Source: an uncultured SAR92 cluster bacterium (GTDB lineage: Bacteria; Pseudomonadota; Gammaproteobacteria; Pseudomonadales; Porticoccaceae). From it: a stretch of DNA of 64,000 nt. Of this stretch, positions 31,501 through 38,692 are shown piece after piece (position 1 is the first letter of the stretch; each line of letters begins with the position of its first letter). The stretch covers positions 1-64,000 of the forward strand of contig CACJVE010000007.1 in NCBI GenBank assembly GCA_902596775.1. The letters are read 5' to 3'. The translations under genes and the position numbers were made by a program. The notes beneath the pieces are model-generated. The model made no database searches and was not told the DNA's origin. It saw only the letters and a program-made list of their open reading frames with translations.

Positions 31501-33740
31501 GTCGCATCTCGCGACCAAGTAAATTGAGTCGCTGCAGTATTACTATTACCGGTTGCATCACTAAATTTACCGGCACTGATATCAACCGATGTCGCCCCAT
31601 CGCCACTTGCAGTAAATGTTGCCGTGTAGATGGTAGAACTTGAAGCGGCAAAATTACTTATGCTTCCACCACTTACCGTTATATCACTTTCAGCGAGGTT
31701 AGTTGTGGCCTCACTCGATGTAAACGTTAACGCTATCGACGAATCATTGCTTGTCGCCCCGCTGCTGACCGTTGAGCTTGCAATTGTCACAGTAGGCCCC
31801 GTTTTATCAACCGTAACACTGCCTGAACCACTTGTAACAGCAGTTCCAGCATTTCCAAGAGCGTCTGTGAATGCGATAGAGTATGCAACTGCGCCATCGG
31901 TATCTCCGGACGCTACTGTGTAAGTCGAAGTAAATGATCGCTCAAAACGCGCGACACACAAAGGCCACATGGTTGTTGTATTGGCCCTACCTTGGAGCTC
32001 ATAAACGTCAGCTCCACTACTGGTATTCTTTGTTATGAAAGCTTTATGTCTTGTTTCACTTCCATCATCATCACCTGCCACTGATGCTGTCCAATAATGC
32101 GTTGTTTGCTGAGGCCACTTTAATTCGGCCTCCCAAAATCCATTGGAGCTCGACCCAAGAAGGGGTATCAAATGAGTCGTCACCTCTGCTCCAGTTGCAA
32201 GACGACCATTGATACTCTCACACCATGCATTCGCATTAGACCAAGTAAACTTTCTAAAATAAAGATTAGTCCCAACACGGGTTGTATCACGGGCTGTAGC
32301 CGTTCCCCAAGTCGCTTGAGGCGCCTCGCTGTTAACGGGCGGTCTAACAAATGTGATGCTTCGATCTACAAAGGAATTTGCGGGGGTTCCACCCACATTG
32401 CCTGTCTTATCGCTCGGTACAGTGATAGTGTAATTGCCCCCATCATTAATTACAGAATCAGCATTCGTAGTCGAGTCGCCGCCAGAAGTAAAGGTTACCG
32501 CAGGCGTTGAAGTTAGAGATTTGTCAGCTTTAAAAGTTAACGTAACAACATTAGCTGCCTTTGCAAGTGTTGATGTGGAGTTGTTTGAAGATAAGGATAC
32601 AGAGCTCAATTCAGGGGCGGTCGTATCGACATAGAAAGTTGGTATTATCAACGATGCAGCATTACCAGAGGCGTCCGTTACGGTTACAGTTTCATTGTAA
32701 TAGACTCCATCACTAAGGCCACTGAATGTAATCGTGTTATTCCCACTGATTGCTGAGGTTGTTGATGAAAAGCTAAGACTGCTAGTAGTTGTTCCAGCCT
32801 CATTACTGCTGAACACAAAGTCAGGTGTTGAATCATTATCTGGAGTCGTCACCGCTGTCACTGTCGCAAGAGTTGGTGCCGATGTGTCATTGGACGTTTG
32901 CGTCCAATTGAATTGAGTCGCAGCGGAGTTATTCACACCCGATGTCGCTCCACTGAACGCTCCTGCAGCCACATCTATGGTAACGGCGCCCGGACTGTCA
33001 GGGGCACATGTTGCCGTATATGTCATACCTGTCGCAGAGTTCCTGATGCCACTGAAATTCTCGATGTTACAGCCAGTCGCTTGAATATCTGATTCAACAA
33101 AATCCGTAGTTACCTCACTGGAAGAAAACACCAGTGTTATAGAAGAGTCTCCAGTGGAGCTACCGTCAGTGACACCAGAGGTTGAACTAGTAATAGTCAT
33201 TGAAGGACTACTACTAGGCTGGGCAGACAAAAACTCAATCTTGTCGATATAAACATTACCCCCGCTAGAACCGGTTCCACTTGAAGCTGTTTTAAAGCGA
33301 AGAAACATCTGCTGAATTACATTAGATCCATTCCACTTGCCATGATTATCTAGGTCGTAATACAAGGTTGAAAAGTTTGTTTGATTGGCAGGAACTCCGC
33401 TAATTCTTTTGTATCCGAAACCATTGTTTCCCGTTGCATTAGTATTCAACACAAACTGCATAGACACATTTGCAGTATCATTCATCATTGTAATCGCAAT
33501 AATTGAGGGTGCTGTTGCTGTGTCAATAGATTCTGTTAGGTTTAGTCTATTATTGTTTAAACTACCTCCTGAAATATCATAATCTATCGAGTAGTCTCCA
33601 GCTGTGAGAGTCGAATTCTGCACTGTCCATGTACTAGTATCACCATTGAAATTATAAGGCCCCTGTGCCATAGAAATCGACGCACCGAAAATAAAAATTG
33701 AAGAGAATATAGACCAACCAATAGCTCGCAAAGTTCGCAT
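25545..33740 (-). CDS. Giant surface/adhesin-like protein: multi-family Ig-like repeats, two C-type-lectin-like domains, GGGGC sorting tail
   Basis: 2731 residues with a signal peptide (about 8-25). From the N-terminus there is a jelly-roll-like region, then five copies of an Ig-like repeat with SNDSSIALTFTS-type motifs. Interspersed are repeats starting LATVTxVxTP and SSNNxTSTLAKA, and two cadherin-like repeats (about 1240-1410). Six DUF5011-type repeats with PVITLxGxxxV and YTDxGATAxDNxDG follow (about 1410-2095). After these come an HYR-like domain, a Calx-beta domain, a PKD-like domain, a thrombospondin-3-like calcium segment (DTDGDGVSDLDEG) and an invasin-like Big_1 domain. The tail is SSGGGGCTVGG, a helix and ARRRYYRNL. 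Two lectin-like domains interrupt Ig-like domains at about 459-598 and 1626-1763. It is probably a long adhesin sorted like the protein at 55-2478. The ligand is unknown. Confidence 0.88.
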   Translation of the reverse strand: MRTLRAIGWSIFSSIFIFGASISMAQGPYNFNGDTSTWTVQNSTLTAGDYSIDYDISGGSLNNNRLNLTESIDTATAPSIIAITMMNDTANVSMQFVLNTNATGNNGFGYKRISGVPANQTNFSTLYYDLDNHGKWNGSNVIQQMFLRFKTASSGTGSSGGNVYIDKIEFLSAQPSSSPSMTITSSTSGVTDGSSTGDSSITLVFSSSEVTTDFVESDIQATGCNIENFSGIRNSATGMTYTATCAPDSPGAVTIDVAAGAFSGATSGVNNSAATQFNWTQTSNDTSAPTLATVTAVTTPDNDSTPDFVFSSNEAGTTTSSLSFSSTTSAISGNNTITFSGLSDGVYYNETVTVTDASGNAASLIIPTFYVDTTAPELSSVSLSSNNSTSTLAKAANVVTLTFKADKSLTSTPAVTFTSGGDSTTNADSVINDGGNYTITVPSDKTGNVGGTPANSFVDRSITFVRPPVNSEAPQATWGTATARDTTRVGTNLYFRKFTWSNANAWCESINGRLATGAEVTTHLIPLLGSSSNGFWEAELKWPQQTTHYWTASVAGDDDGSETRHKAFITKNTSSGADVYELQGRANTTTMWPLCVARFERSFTSTYTVASGDTDGAVAYSIAFTDALGNAGTAVTSGSGSVTVDKTGPTVTIASSTVSSGATSNDSSIALTFTSSEATTNLAESDITVSGGSISNFAASSSTIYTATFTASGDGATSVDISAGKFSDATGNSNTAATQFTWSRDATSPTMAISSATVSSGATSNDSSIALTFTSNEVTTNFAEADITVTGGSLSSFAASSSTVYTATFTPSSDGATTVDVGAGAFTDSVGNNNSAASQFTWTYDSTAPTLATVTEVATPANDATPSFVFSSSESGILTTNVTEGFSSSSSVTSGNNTVTFNSLDDGTYSGKTITVTDAGGNSDSLTLADFVIETVSPTMTITSSTVSDGDTSNDSSIALTFTSNEATSNFVVGDVTVSGGVLSSFASSSSTVYTATFTPSDAAATSIDVAAGVFTDASGNGNTAASQFNWTFDNSSAELSNVSISSNNATSTLAKASEVITLVFSANETINTPTVTFASGGSAIASGRVSVSNTSGNDWAASYTTGSSDSDGAVTYSIAFSDQSGNAGAPVTSGSGSVTFDNTRPVSSISSAQVGNGGATNAGSIAVAFGLSDSTTEFNAADVSVSGGSLSDFSGSGTSYSATFTPNGDGTKTIQIVRAAYTDAAGNVSWATGEFSYTYDGTFPTINVSNMYSKIIDGMTDLGTATADEDVTWSISGTGVSISNTGTVTLDTAADHLVAESHTFTISAMDSVGNSRHATMTVEVGDVTAPTIDYSNLVHTIDEGKTALGYVTSTETVTWSVEGTGVSISSSGVVTLDSPASYADASYHSYRVTATDEEGIFRKGFLFTVFVNDTTAPVITLVGSATVDNELGYAYTDEGATAVDNKDGTMTSEITTVNSVDVDAEGSYTVTYDVTDAAGNAATQVVRTVTVTPDATIPVITLTGDSSVTVEGATSYSDAGASATDNIDGDLSSSITTVNNVDTKTPGTYTVTYNVSDAAGNAAAEVSRTVTVVDTTAPVITLSGGSSEVTTADSPFSTNNPVGNGPDGTLNTADDVVIADVYGVDGITFIRPATNSEAPQATWGAGTGRDLTRVGTNRYFRKFTWEKARDWCVSISGRLATGAEVTTHLEPKVGTGSDGTWETDLNWPQQTSHYWTGSVAGDDDGSETRHKAFITYNTGNGNSVHQVQGRANTNKFWPLCVIETESTTSEGSATVTHEQGTTYTDAGATALDSVDGVLTVVTTGSVDDSTAGTYVLTYTATDAASNSATKDRTVTVTDTISPVITLIGNAELTYEVGPTGTEYTDEGATATDGADGDLTSSIVVTGTVDLTTVGTYTLTYTLSDAAGNAATAVTRTITVTPDVTVPTITLLGDASQSYEMGTTYADAGATAADNIDGDITSQIVVTITNASGATLSSVDILTADTYTITYSVEDSTGNSAISVVRTVEITPDVTIPVIALLGESTVTLERYTEYVDAGATASDNIDGDITANISIVNGVDVSTVGTYVITYNVNDAGGNSAAEVTRTVVIVPIAISLSIPSDITVNATGYLTTVELGDATVSAGEGEISVSPSRTGPFKSGMYEITWTAVDSVGTTASAMQMLKVVPMVNLGSAVIATEGNTVHMPVTLSGHPADSSVTVGYSISGTATENEDYVSETDMTVTIDGTDLSAMISVEIVSDAIAESDETLTISLHSDSLSGAVLGSVTQQDVTITEQDLAPKVMMTASQGALNPLTTIAKNAGSVDVTVDASDANPGTSFTYTWGSAYNTLPGAVDSGNVLSFDPSTMDTGVVDIAVDVSDGANTTMSHLSINVIESMPVLSSSVDTDGDGVSDLDEGMGDDDRDGVPNYLDAISQSNVMTNNVSVAESEPGTLLMLGSVALGTGDYDISVSEAEAGASDTTDVGFDYVELSDFVISGAEPGHSYKVVIPLSTPTTETSTYRKYIDESLGWQMFVEDAANMIMSAKSASGVCPAAGSSAYGPGWYIGDDCLQLMIEDGGPNDADGIANGMLVDPSGVAEKFIGTPSTDSTVSLGSSSLNANGSDSTSITVTALDASGMPLEHMSVTGSIGLTGASVSSFYEQGSGVYTATLTAGSVSGTGPVTVQISNGQTSVTVYSEQLTLNNVSSTSDNTSSGGGGCTVGGERSSDNSLILLLLGALLLIARRRYYRNL
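27460..29500 (-). repeat. DUF5011-type repeat array in the giant gene
   Basis: Six repeats of about 80 residues with a PVITLxG start, a Y-DxGATAxD middle and a DxxGNxAxxVxRTVxV end. One is interrupted by lectin-like copy 2. The DNA copies have diverged, so the array is old rather than freshly duplicated. Confidence 0.75.
28450..28862 (-). other. C-type-lectin-like domain copy 2, inserted in a DUF5011 repeat
   Basis: Encodes RPATNSEAPQATWG through to WPLCV. The two outer landmarks, the internal FRKFTW, W/C pair, GRLATGAEVTTHL, HYWT and GDDDGSETRHKAFI match copy 1 almost residue for residue. The pattern (Trp-rich, two cysteines, GRLAT) fits C-type-lectin-like or DUF1566-like domains at the tips of intimin/invasin adhesins. 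The host DUF5011 repeat begins before it (PVITLSGGSSEVT) and resumes after it (EQGTTYTDAGATALD). Confidence 0.7.
31945..32362 (-). other. C-type-lectin-like domain copy 1, inserted in an Ig-like repeat
   Basis: Encodes RPPVNSEAPQATWG through to WPLCV, with the same landmarks as copy 2. The host is the Ig-like repeat beginning SSNNSTSTLAKAANVV. It resumes after the insertion with GDTDGAVAYSIAFTDALGNAG, which an uninterrupted sister repeat elsewhere in the protein contains as one continuous domain. Confidence 0.7.
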
Positions 33741-34052
33741 AAACGATTACCCCAAATTGTAGTCGGATTTTAATTTTTGACGGCTGTTCCAGCCGAATCC
33801 GATTTTTATAAGTTATGTGCTTTTCTGATGCATGGCACCAAAAACTTTAATTATAATTATTTATATTAAATAATTTGTTAAACTTTATTTCTGTTTTTTT
33901 TGAGTATGCGAATTTATAGAACCTAAGTCAACTTTCGTCTCAGTTTTTGGCCCTTTGGGCGTGCTTTTATCGAGGAATGATACTCAGGAGCAAAAATCTA
34001 GGATATACCTGCTAAAGAGTTGGTATCTTTTTGCTTTATTTAAATATGAGCT
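33741..34052 (-). other. 312-bp gap before the giant gene: long AT-rich leader with two small hairpins
   Basis: It separates the DUF3422 stop from the giant-gene start; both genes are on the minus strand. It holds a very AT-rich stretch (about 33840-33890) with a TATAAT at 33850-33855 but no good -35. Near the start of the coding region there is an inverted repeat CGGCTG-TTC-CAGCCG (33781-33795), and at about 33950-33960 a small GCCC-AAA-GGGC hairpin. I see no open frame. A regulatory leader is possible, but no riboswitch family is recognised with confidence. Confidence 0.35.
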
Positions 34053-35330
34053 TTAAGTGCTTTTATCTAACGTCTTCCTTATTCGTCGTACTATTGCATA
34101 AACTCCAAATAGAATGACGGGTGTCAGACCTCCAATCACCCAAGAGTCACCGATTCCTAAGTATTTTTCGATTGGTAATGGCTCAACCATAAAACGAATT
34201 AGTCCCATCGAATAATACGTTATAGCAACAACAGATAATCCCTCAACCGTTTGCTGCAGTCGCAACTGAACTTTACTCCGAGAATCCATTGAAGCGAGTA
34301 GCTTTTGATTTTGTGCTTCAAGCGATATTTGCAGCCTTGAATGCAATAGCTCACTGGTACGACCCACTCTATCGGACAGATTCTTCTTTCGCTTCACCAC
34401 TGACATACAGGTATCGTAAGCTGGAATAAATCGCCTCAAGTGAAATTCCTTCAGCGTTCTTATTGTTGGAATCTTTTGCTCTTTAAGCATCTCTAATCTG
34501 GATTCAGTTATTTTAAAGTATGCATCCATCGCAGAAAATCTAAAACTGTTATCAGAAATTAACTTTTCGACTTTTGAGGCCTCAGAAATAAGCTCTGTCA
34601 TTAAATTTTGCTCATCCTCAAGCGTTTCCAATTTTTTTAGCTTCTCCCCTGTCTTATTCAGACTTTTCTCTAATTCACCAAGCTCTGGCAATAAAGATCT
34701 TGCAACAGGCCATGCTAGTAGGGTCATAGAGCGATAGGTAGCCAATTCCAGCAGATTCCTCACAGCTCGTCCCGCTTGATTAGGATCAATGCCCTCATCA
34801 ATCAAGATAACTCGACTAAACCCATCTTGATCACTCTGAACTGATGTCCAAACAGTAGCATTACCATCATAAATATGACTTCCTATAAGAGGTTCGTTAG
34901 CAAAATACTGATTAAACTCATCTTCTTCTTTAGGAGCATTTTGGGGCAATCGCAAATCAATATGATTTGCGCTAATCACCTCGCCCTTTAAATTGGAAAT
35001 CCATTCTTGATCAAGCGACATAAAGCCATTGAAATGTTCAGAGCCTGATATCTCTTTTTTCGATATTATTGTATATGTTGAGAACTCACTGTGCCGCTCC
35101 CATCTAAAATCAAAGTCTTTAGCACTCTCGTAGTAACAAGTGGCCTCTGCACTTGCATTCGGCATCTTGTTCGCCTTCGCCAGAATATTTAAATACTCAA
35201 TCTCTTTTTCCCGTGCCACAGGATTTAGTAAAACCATATGCGACACTTGCGCCGGAATTGTAATCAGTGGAAATGGCCGATTATGTAACTCGCCAATAAG
35301 TGAATCCTTCAACTCATGAAATTTAATCAA
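34053..35330 (-). CDS. DUF3422 family membrane-associated protein
   Basis: 425 residues. The DUF3422 pattern is clear: GELHNRPFPLITIPAQVSHMV at the N-terminus, FRWERHSEFSTYTI near residue 77, a coiled middle section (about 230-330), then RLQQTVEGLSVVAITYYSMGL leading into two predicted membrane helices at the C-terminus. The start is TTG because the conserved N-terminal motif begins there. The function of the family is not established. It lies downstream of the saccharopine-dehydrogenase-like gene after 16 bp, so they are probably co-transcribed. Confidence 0.9.
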   Translation of the reverse strand: MIKFHELKDSLIGELHNRPFPLITIPAQVSHMVLLNPVAREKEIEYLNILAKANKMPNASAEATCYYESAKDFDFRWERHSEFSTYTIISKKEISGSEHFNGFMSLDQEWISNLKGEVISANHIDLRLPQNAPKEEDEFNQYFANEPLIGSHIYDGNATVWTSVQSDQDGFSRVILIDEGIDPNQAGRAVRNLLELATYRSMTLLAWPVARSLLPELGELEKSLNKTGEKLKKLETLEDEQNLMTELISEASKVEKLISDNSFRFSAMDAYFKITESRLEMLKEQKIPTIRTLKEFHLRRFIPAYDTCMSVVKRKKNLSDRVGRTSELLHSRLQISLEAQNQKLLASMDSRSKVQLRLQQTVEGLSVVAITYYSMGLIRFMVEPLPIEKYLGIGDSWVIGGLTPVILFGVYAIVRRIRKTLDKST

Positions 35331-35346
35331 AATATTATCCCTGTTC

Positions 35347-36525
35347 TTATTGTTTTTTGGGTTCTTCAGTAAATGTTATACCCGCATTTTTCTCTAAACT
35401 TTCAACTAATGAGATCCCCATTAGTGATGCCGCGGTCCAAATACCACCATTAGATTGAGATGGGTTTTCTGATAGCCAAATCCCGCTCTCCGCGATCATT
35501 TTTGATGTTGAACCATAGCCAGGATCTTTATCTCCTTTTATCGACAATCTAATCGATTGATTTTTAGCATTTTCACCAATCATGACAATATCGTAGGAGC
35601 CTGATTCCCTCTCAGCTTTGCTTGGACCCTCCCCGGGTTTAGTATTATTTCCAGCCATGGGATTTCCTTGAGACATTTTAACAGCTATAGCCTCTCCCTC
35701 CTCTCCAGGACCCGTTGCTATCATTTCATCATATTTAAAATCCTCTCCATACATATGATCTAAAAGATAGTTACTACGATGAATATTTTTAGTGTTAATG
35801 CTAGCCATTACAAATGGCGCAACCCAGCTATTTATCGACTCATCAAACTCAGCTCGATTGCCAGGTGGCTGGGTTACTCCGGAAAAATCAGAGGTCAACG
35901 CAAAAGGATTCCGAAGAACACCAACTATGTCCTTATCTTTTGCGGCAGCAGCCATAGTCGCTTGGAAGCTCGCAAGAGTGCCTCCAGAAAAGGTCCCTTT
36001 CATTGATCTTACTCGCCCTTTGACTCTATGCATCGGACCGCCAAATCTAAGGATTGCCTTTCTCTGCAGAGCATAGACACCAAGATCAAAAGGAATTGAA
36101 TCAAACCCACATGAGAATACTATTCGTGCGCCAGTACTTTCAGCCCTCGCTTGATGAGTTTCAATAACTTTGTGCATCCAAGCTGGTTCTCCACATAAAT
36201 CGAGATAATCTGTCCCCGCCTCAACGCAGCATTCTACAAGCTCATTACCATATATCTGATAGGGCCCAACCGTTGTAAGGACAACGTTTGTTTTAGCTAT
36301 CATATTTTTAATAGAGGCTCTGTCACTCGCATCAACTTGAAGAATCGGAATTGATTGAGGAATCTGCATTTCTTCTTTCACAGACTCAAGTTTCATGACA
36401 TCACGTCCCGCGAGAGCCCAGTTTAAATTGTGTGACACACCTGCTTTTTTTGATAGATATTCCGCTACAAGTCGACCGGTAAAGCCAGATGCTCCAAACA
36501 CTACCAAGTCAAATTTTTCAGTCAT
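35347..36525 (-). CDS. Saccharopine dehydrogenase-like / trans-acting enoyl reductase family protein
   Basis: 392 residues from the ATG at 36525; the frame extends to 36582 but the Rossmann fold starts at once from the chosen Met. FDLVVFGASGFTGRLVAEYL is the NAD(P)-binding glycine motif. TTVGPYQIYGNELVECC, GTDYLDLCGEPAWM and FSCGFDSIPFDLGVY are typical of the family, which includes the mycobacterial trans-acting enoyl reductases of lipid synthesis. A lipid-linked role would fit the acyltransferase encoded divergently upstream. The substrate is unknown. Confidence 0.85.
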   Translation of the reverse strand: MTEKFDLVVFGASGFTGRLVAEYLSKKAGVSHNLNWALAGRDVMKLESVKEEMQIPQSIPILQVDASDRASIKNMIAKTNVVLTTVGPYQIYGNELVECCVEAGTDYLDLCGEPAWMHKVIETHQARAESTGARIVFSCGFDSIPFDLGVYALQRKAILRFGGPMHRVKGRVRSMKGTFSGGTLASFQATMAAAAKDKDIVGVLRNPFALTSDFSGVTQPPGNRAEFDESINSWVAPFVMASINTKNIHRSNYLLDHMYGEDFKYDEMIATGPGEEGEAIAVKMSQGNPMAGNNTKPGEGPSKAERESGSYDIVMIGENAKNQSIRLSIKGDKDPGYGSTSKMIAESGIWLSENPSQSNGGIWTAASLMGISLVESLEKNAGITFTEEPKKQ

Positions 36526-36657
36526 CACATTTATCCACATTTTTATATTGGTTGGAGATAATCGCAGAGTCCCTAAAATCATGCAAATTAAAAAAGTGTC
36601 TTAATAATGCAAATAATTGGTAATATACTGCCGTGATTGTGTTTAGAGACAAGAAAG

Positions 36658-37497
36658 ATGGATCAACAATTGACATCCGAACTCCCGGCGTCGGCCGCAA
36701 CGAAAATCTCTTTTTGCCAGCCAGATGATCCCTGGATTCTCAGAAAAATCATTTTCTTTCTTGAAATTATTTTTGGTAGTAAAAAAGTATTTGCTATTTA
36801 TGAGAAGCTCAGAAGAGAGCCATTTGAAGTTGGCAAATTCTTTCGATCTGCCATGCAAGAGACAAAGATTCAGTGCCATTATGACCCCGACAAACTGAAC
36901 AAGATCCCTCGCAAAGGACCACTCGTTATTGTTGCGAATCACCCTTTTGGAATCGTCGATGGTCTTATTATGTGTGATATTGCAGCACGCGTTAGGGGCA
37001 ATTTTAGAATACTAATCAACTCGGTATTATGTGTTGATGATGATTTAAATACCCACTTTCTGCCCGTCAACTTTGATCAAACAAAGGAAGCTGTAAAAAC
37101 CAACATTTCGACGAAAAAAAGAGCAACTGATGATTTAAAAAATGACATACCTCTTGTAATCTTTCCCTCAGGCCATGTTTCTACCGCAAACACATTTGGG
37201 TTTGGCGGTGTGGTGGACGCTCCATGGACAACGTTTGCAGCTAAGCTCATAAGAGAATCGAATGCAACGGTTGTACCCATTTTCTTTAGAGGACAAAATA
37301 GCCGACTGTTTCATGTGGCATCTCATATTTCAATGGCATTAAGGTCGGCCCTACTCTTAAATGAGGCTCGCAGAAGATTTGGTGAGGAAGTCAAGATCGA
37401 GATCGGTGATCCTATCTCATGGGAGGAGCTAGAAGACTTTGAAACAAGGCAAGAGCTTACCAATTTTCTTTACGATAAAGTGCAATCGCTACAATAA
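36658..37497 (+). CDS. Lysophospholipid acyltransferase (PlsC-like) family protein
   Basis: 279 residues from the ATG at 36658, with AAGAAAG just upstream; the open frame begins seven codons earlier at a TTG. The acyltransferase motif is NHPFGIVDG (His and Asp separated by four residues). FPSGHVS is the second conserved block, and VVPIFFRGQNSRLF the third. It probably acylates a glycerophospholipid or a related amino-lipid at the inner membrane. It diverges from the saccharopine-dehydrogenase-like gene and ends directly against the small membrane protein gene. Confidence 0.85.
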   Translation: MDQQLTSELPASAATKISFCQPDDPWILRKIIFFLEIIFGSKKVFAIYEKLRREPFEVGKFFRSAMQETKIQCHYDPDKLNKIPRKGPLVIVANHPFGIVDGLIMCDIAARVRGNFRILINSVLCVDDDLNTHFLPVNFDQTKEAVKTNISTKKRATDDLKNDIPLVIFPSGHVSTANTFGFGGVVDAPWTTFAAKLIRESNATVVPIFFRGQNSRLFHVASHISMALRSALLLNEARRRFGEEVKIEIGDPISWEELEDFETRQELTNFLYDKVQSLQ

Positions 37498-37707
37498 CTA
37501 GAACACATATTTAATCAGCAAAGCAATCCCTAAAATCACGCCCATGCCTAGCAAAATATATTTAAAAAATGAGTATTTCCCTGAGGACCAATTAATTCTG
37601 TCATCACGCTCCGTTTGCTTTGGGGATGCCTTAAACTTTCCAAGGTAAAAAAAGGCGGCCAATGATATGACCGCCATCGATCCAAAAATTAGAGTGTTTG
37701 CATCCAT
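37498..37707 (-). CDS. Small two-helix membrane protein
   Basis: 69 residues. Two predicted membrane helices (about 5-22 and 48-67) are joined by a charged loop (KFKASPKQTERDD). The start ATG overlaps the stop of the BI-1 gene by one base (TAATG), so translation is likely coupled. I do not recognise a family. The coupling suggests a role with the BI-1 protein. Confidence 0.7.
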   Translation of the reverse strand: MDANTLIFGSMAVISLAAFFYLGKFKASPKQTERDDRINWSSGKYSFFKYILLGMGVILGIALLIKYVF

Positions 37708-38504
37708 TATCGGCTTCTTAATTTAGCTAATAGCCTTAGCATCTCAAGGTATAACCAAATTAGCGTGACCATAAGCGAGAATGCACCAAACCATTCCATG
37801 TACTTTGGTGCGCCGACTTCAGAGCCCTGTTCTATAAAGTCAAAATCAAGAACCAAATTTAGCGCAGCAATTCCAACAACAAAAAGACTAAATCCAATTC
37901 CAAAAAGCCCATTTGAGTGAATGAATCCGATACCTGAGGATCCAAACATATTCATGATAAAACTTACGAAATACAACATTGCAATGCCCATTGTCGCTGA
38001 TGCAACCATGAGACGAAAATTTTCAGTTGGCTTAACAATGCCAGTCTTATACAAAAATAGCAGTGAGGTCAGTGTACCGAGAGTCAGACCCACCGCTTGA
38101 ATAACAATTCCTGGATATTGAGCCTCAAAGATCGCAGATATACCACCGAGGAAGAACCCTTGAGCTATTGCGTACATGGGCGCAGTAATTCCTGACCATT
38201 GCCGTTTGAACATGGTTACCAAAGCAAGAATAAACCCTACAATAGCGCCACCCATGGCAAGAGGCATAACGCTTCCGGGGTTACCGCTTTGAAAAAAGAT
38301 ATTCCATGTGTACGACGCTGACAAAACAACCAATGCAAGAAGAATTCCAGTTTTATTTACTGTTCCTTGAAGTGTCATAACTTCTGATGCAGTAGATTGA
38401 ATTCCACCCGAGGAACGCGTTCCAGCTTCACGGCGGAATGTATCCGCATTAAGCGACGGATTTCCAGATCGACCAAACCTATTTAGCATGCTGTGATTTG
38501 ACAT
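37707..38504 (-). CDS. Bax inhibitor-1/YccA family membrane protein
   Basis: 265 residues from the ATG at 38504, chosen for its AAAGGAG site 7 bases upstream. After a polar N-terminus there are about seven hydrophobic segments from residue 60 on. The end FGAFSLMVTLIWLYLEMLRLL is typical of the BI-1/YccA family, as is the YPGIVIQAVGLTLGT stretch. The family forms calcium-leak-type channels or modulates FtsH, depending on the member. Confidence 0.88.
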   Translation of the reverse strand: MSNHSMLNRFGRSGNPSLNADTFRREAGTRSSGGIQSTASEVMTLQGTVNKTGILLALVVLSASYTWNIFFQSGNPGSVMPLAMGGAIVGFILALVTMFKRQWSGITAPMYAIAQGFFLGGISAIFEAQYPGIVIQAVGLTLGTLTSLLFLYKTGIVKPTENFRLMVASATMGIAMLYFVSFIMNMFGSSGIGFIHSNGLFGIGFSLFVVGIAALNLVLDFDFIEQGSEVGAPKYMEWFGAFSLMVTLIWLYLEMLRLLAKLRSR

Positions 38505-38654
38505 TAAAAACTCCTTTGTAAACAAATTTTATTTGAGGTGACTACTAAATTACCAATATAACCCAAGGGTTATACGAAAGGTATGGGTTATTAGATATTT
38601 TTCAATTAATTAGTTCATTAAATTAAAAATATTTATTTGACTTTATTGTAGATA

Positions 38655-38673
38655 CAAATGATAATGATTCGCG
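38655..38673 (+). promoter_or_regulatory. Possible Fur box
   Basis: AAATGATAATGATTCGC matches the left half of the Fur 7-1-7 operator (TGATAAT) perfectly and the right half partly, 11 of 14 positions by my count. It lies about 20 bases before a 35-codon open frame. Confidence 0.4.
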
Positions 38674-38692
38674 TTATTAATTGGAAATATTA

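Noticed and set aside
30385-33092. Plus-strand open frames inside the giant gene
   Set aside because: They follow the repeat period of the minus-strand gene and encode no recognisable domain; they are antisense shadows of biased codon use.
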